The translations under genes and the position numbers were made by a program. The notes under the pieces were generated by a model that saw only the letters and a list, made by a program, of their open reading frames with translations, made no database searches and was not told where the DNA came from. 6,596 bases of DNA from Halobacteriovoraceae bacterium (GTDB taxonomy: Bacteria > Bdellovibrionota > Bacteriovoracia > Bacteriovoracales > Bacteriovoracaceae). The first letter of the stretch is position 1; each line of letters begins with the position of its first letter. Below are positions 6,318-6,596 of this stretch, in pieces. The stretch covers positions 1-6,596 of the forward strand of contig JABJPQ010000707.1 of the NCBI GenBank assembly GCA_018663815.1. Direction: 5' to 3'.

Positions 6318-6596
6318 ATGAAAAATAGATTAATTGTCAGTTTAGGGTTAGTAACACTTTTATTTTCACTAACAGAAAGTGCTTCAGCATTAAACCCGAG
6401 AAGAGTTTTTAAAAAGAAGTGTGCTAAATGTCACACGATAGGAAAAGGGGATAAAACAGGCCCAGATCTTGTGAATTTAGAAAATAGAAGGGAGCGTGCT
6501 TGGGTTGTAAATTATATTTTGAATTCTAAACAGCTGATTAAGTCTGCAGATAAAGTTGCCCTCGATCTTCGAGTTAAATATCCCAAACATAAAAAT
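6318..6596 (+). CDS. Exported monoheme cytochrome c (3' partial)
   Basis: The first 93 codons are present; the frame runs off the window. The start has AGGA at 6308-6311, 6 bases upstream, overlapping the barrel gene's stop, so it is third in the operon. A signal peptide (residues 1-24, S-A-S-A cleavage site) is followed closely by the heme site CAKCH (35-39), then H-T-I-G-K-G-D and G-P-D-L, with R-R-x-R-A-W-V-V-N-Y-I downstream. These are hallmarks of small class I cytochromes c. The distal Met is expected just past the edge. The I-G-K-G...G-P-D-L...R-R...W pattern reminds me of monoheme cytochromes beside nosZ in clade II nitrous-oxide-reductase clusters; this is inference from memory. It should be soluble in the periplasm and could shuttle electrons between the two upstream proteins and an inner-membrane or periplasmic partner. 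Confidence 0.88.
   Translation, partial: MKNRLIVSLGLVTLLFSLTESASALNPRRVFKKKCAKCHTIGKGDKTGPDLVNLENRRERAWVVNYILNSKQLIKSADKVALDLRVKYPKHKN

Overview
The window is a stretch of AT-rich bacterial DNA with every recognisable gene on the + strand. The Gram-negative envelope (lipobox lipoprotein, beta-barrel with a signal peptide, periplasmic c-type cytochromes), the low GC and the secreted subtilisin with an N-G-I-D-D-D-G-N-G-Y loop would suit a Bdellovibrionota / Bacteriovorax-Halobacteriovorax type organism. That placement is an impression from gene style, not a demonstrated assignment.

Layout. (1) Positions 1-200 hold the last 65 codons of a lysine- and glutamine-rich coiled-coil protein, followed by a hairpin terminator. 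(2) Positions 308-1525 encode a complete secreted S8 (subtilisin-like) serine protease with a strong Shine-Dalgarno, closed by a second clear terminator. (3) Positions 1579-3290 are a two-gene unit: galE (UDP-glucose 4-epimerase) and queC (7-cyano-7-deazaguanine synthase), overlapping by ATGA. The galE start lies 7 bases after an extended -10 box and has no Shine-Dalgarno, so the mRNA may be leaderless. (4) The gap 3291-3421 holds an FNR-like palindrome and a candidate promoter. (5) Positions 3422-6596 are a redox operon. It encodes a five-heme, five-domain cytochrome c lipoprotein, then (ATGA overlap) a protein with one CXXCH heme site fused to a predicted outer-membrane beta-barrel, then (8-base gap) a small exported monoheme cytochrome c cut by the window edge.

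How they may work together. The redox operon is the most interesting part. A surface- or periplasm-facing pentaheme lipoprotein, a heme-bearing barrel and a soluble cytochrome are parts expected of an electron route across or along the outer membrane, or of a periplasmic supply line to a terminal reductase encoded downstream. The FNR-like site, centred about 40 bp upstream of the predicted transcript start, suggests activation under low oxygen. The small cytochrome resembles, from memory, monoheme cytochromes encoded beside nosZ in clade II nitrous-oxide-reductase clusters, so the next genes outside the window would be decisive. The protease and galE-queC units look unrelated to this system.
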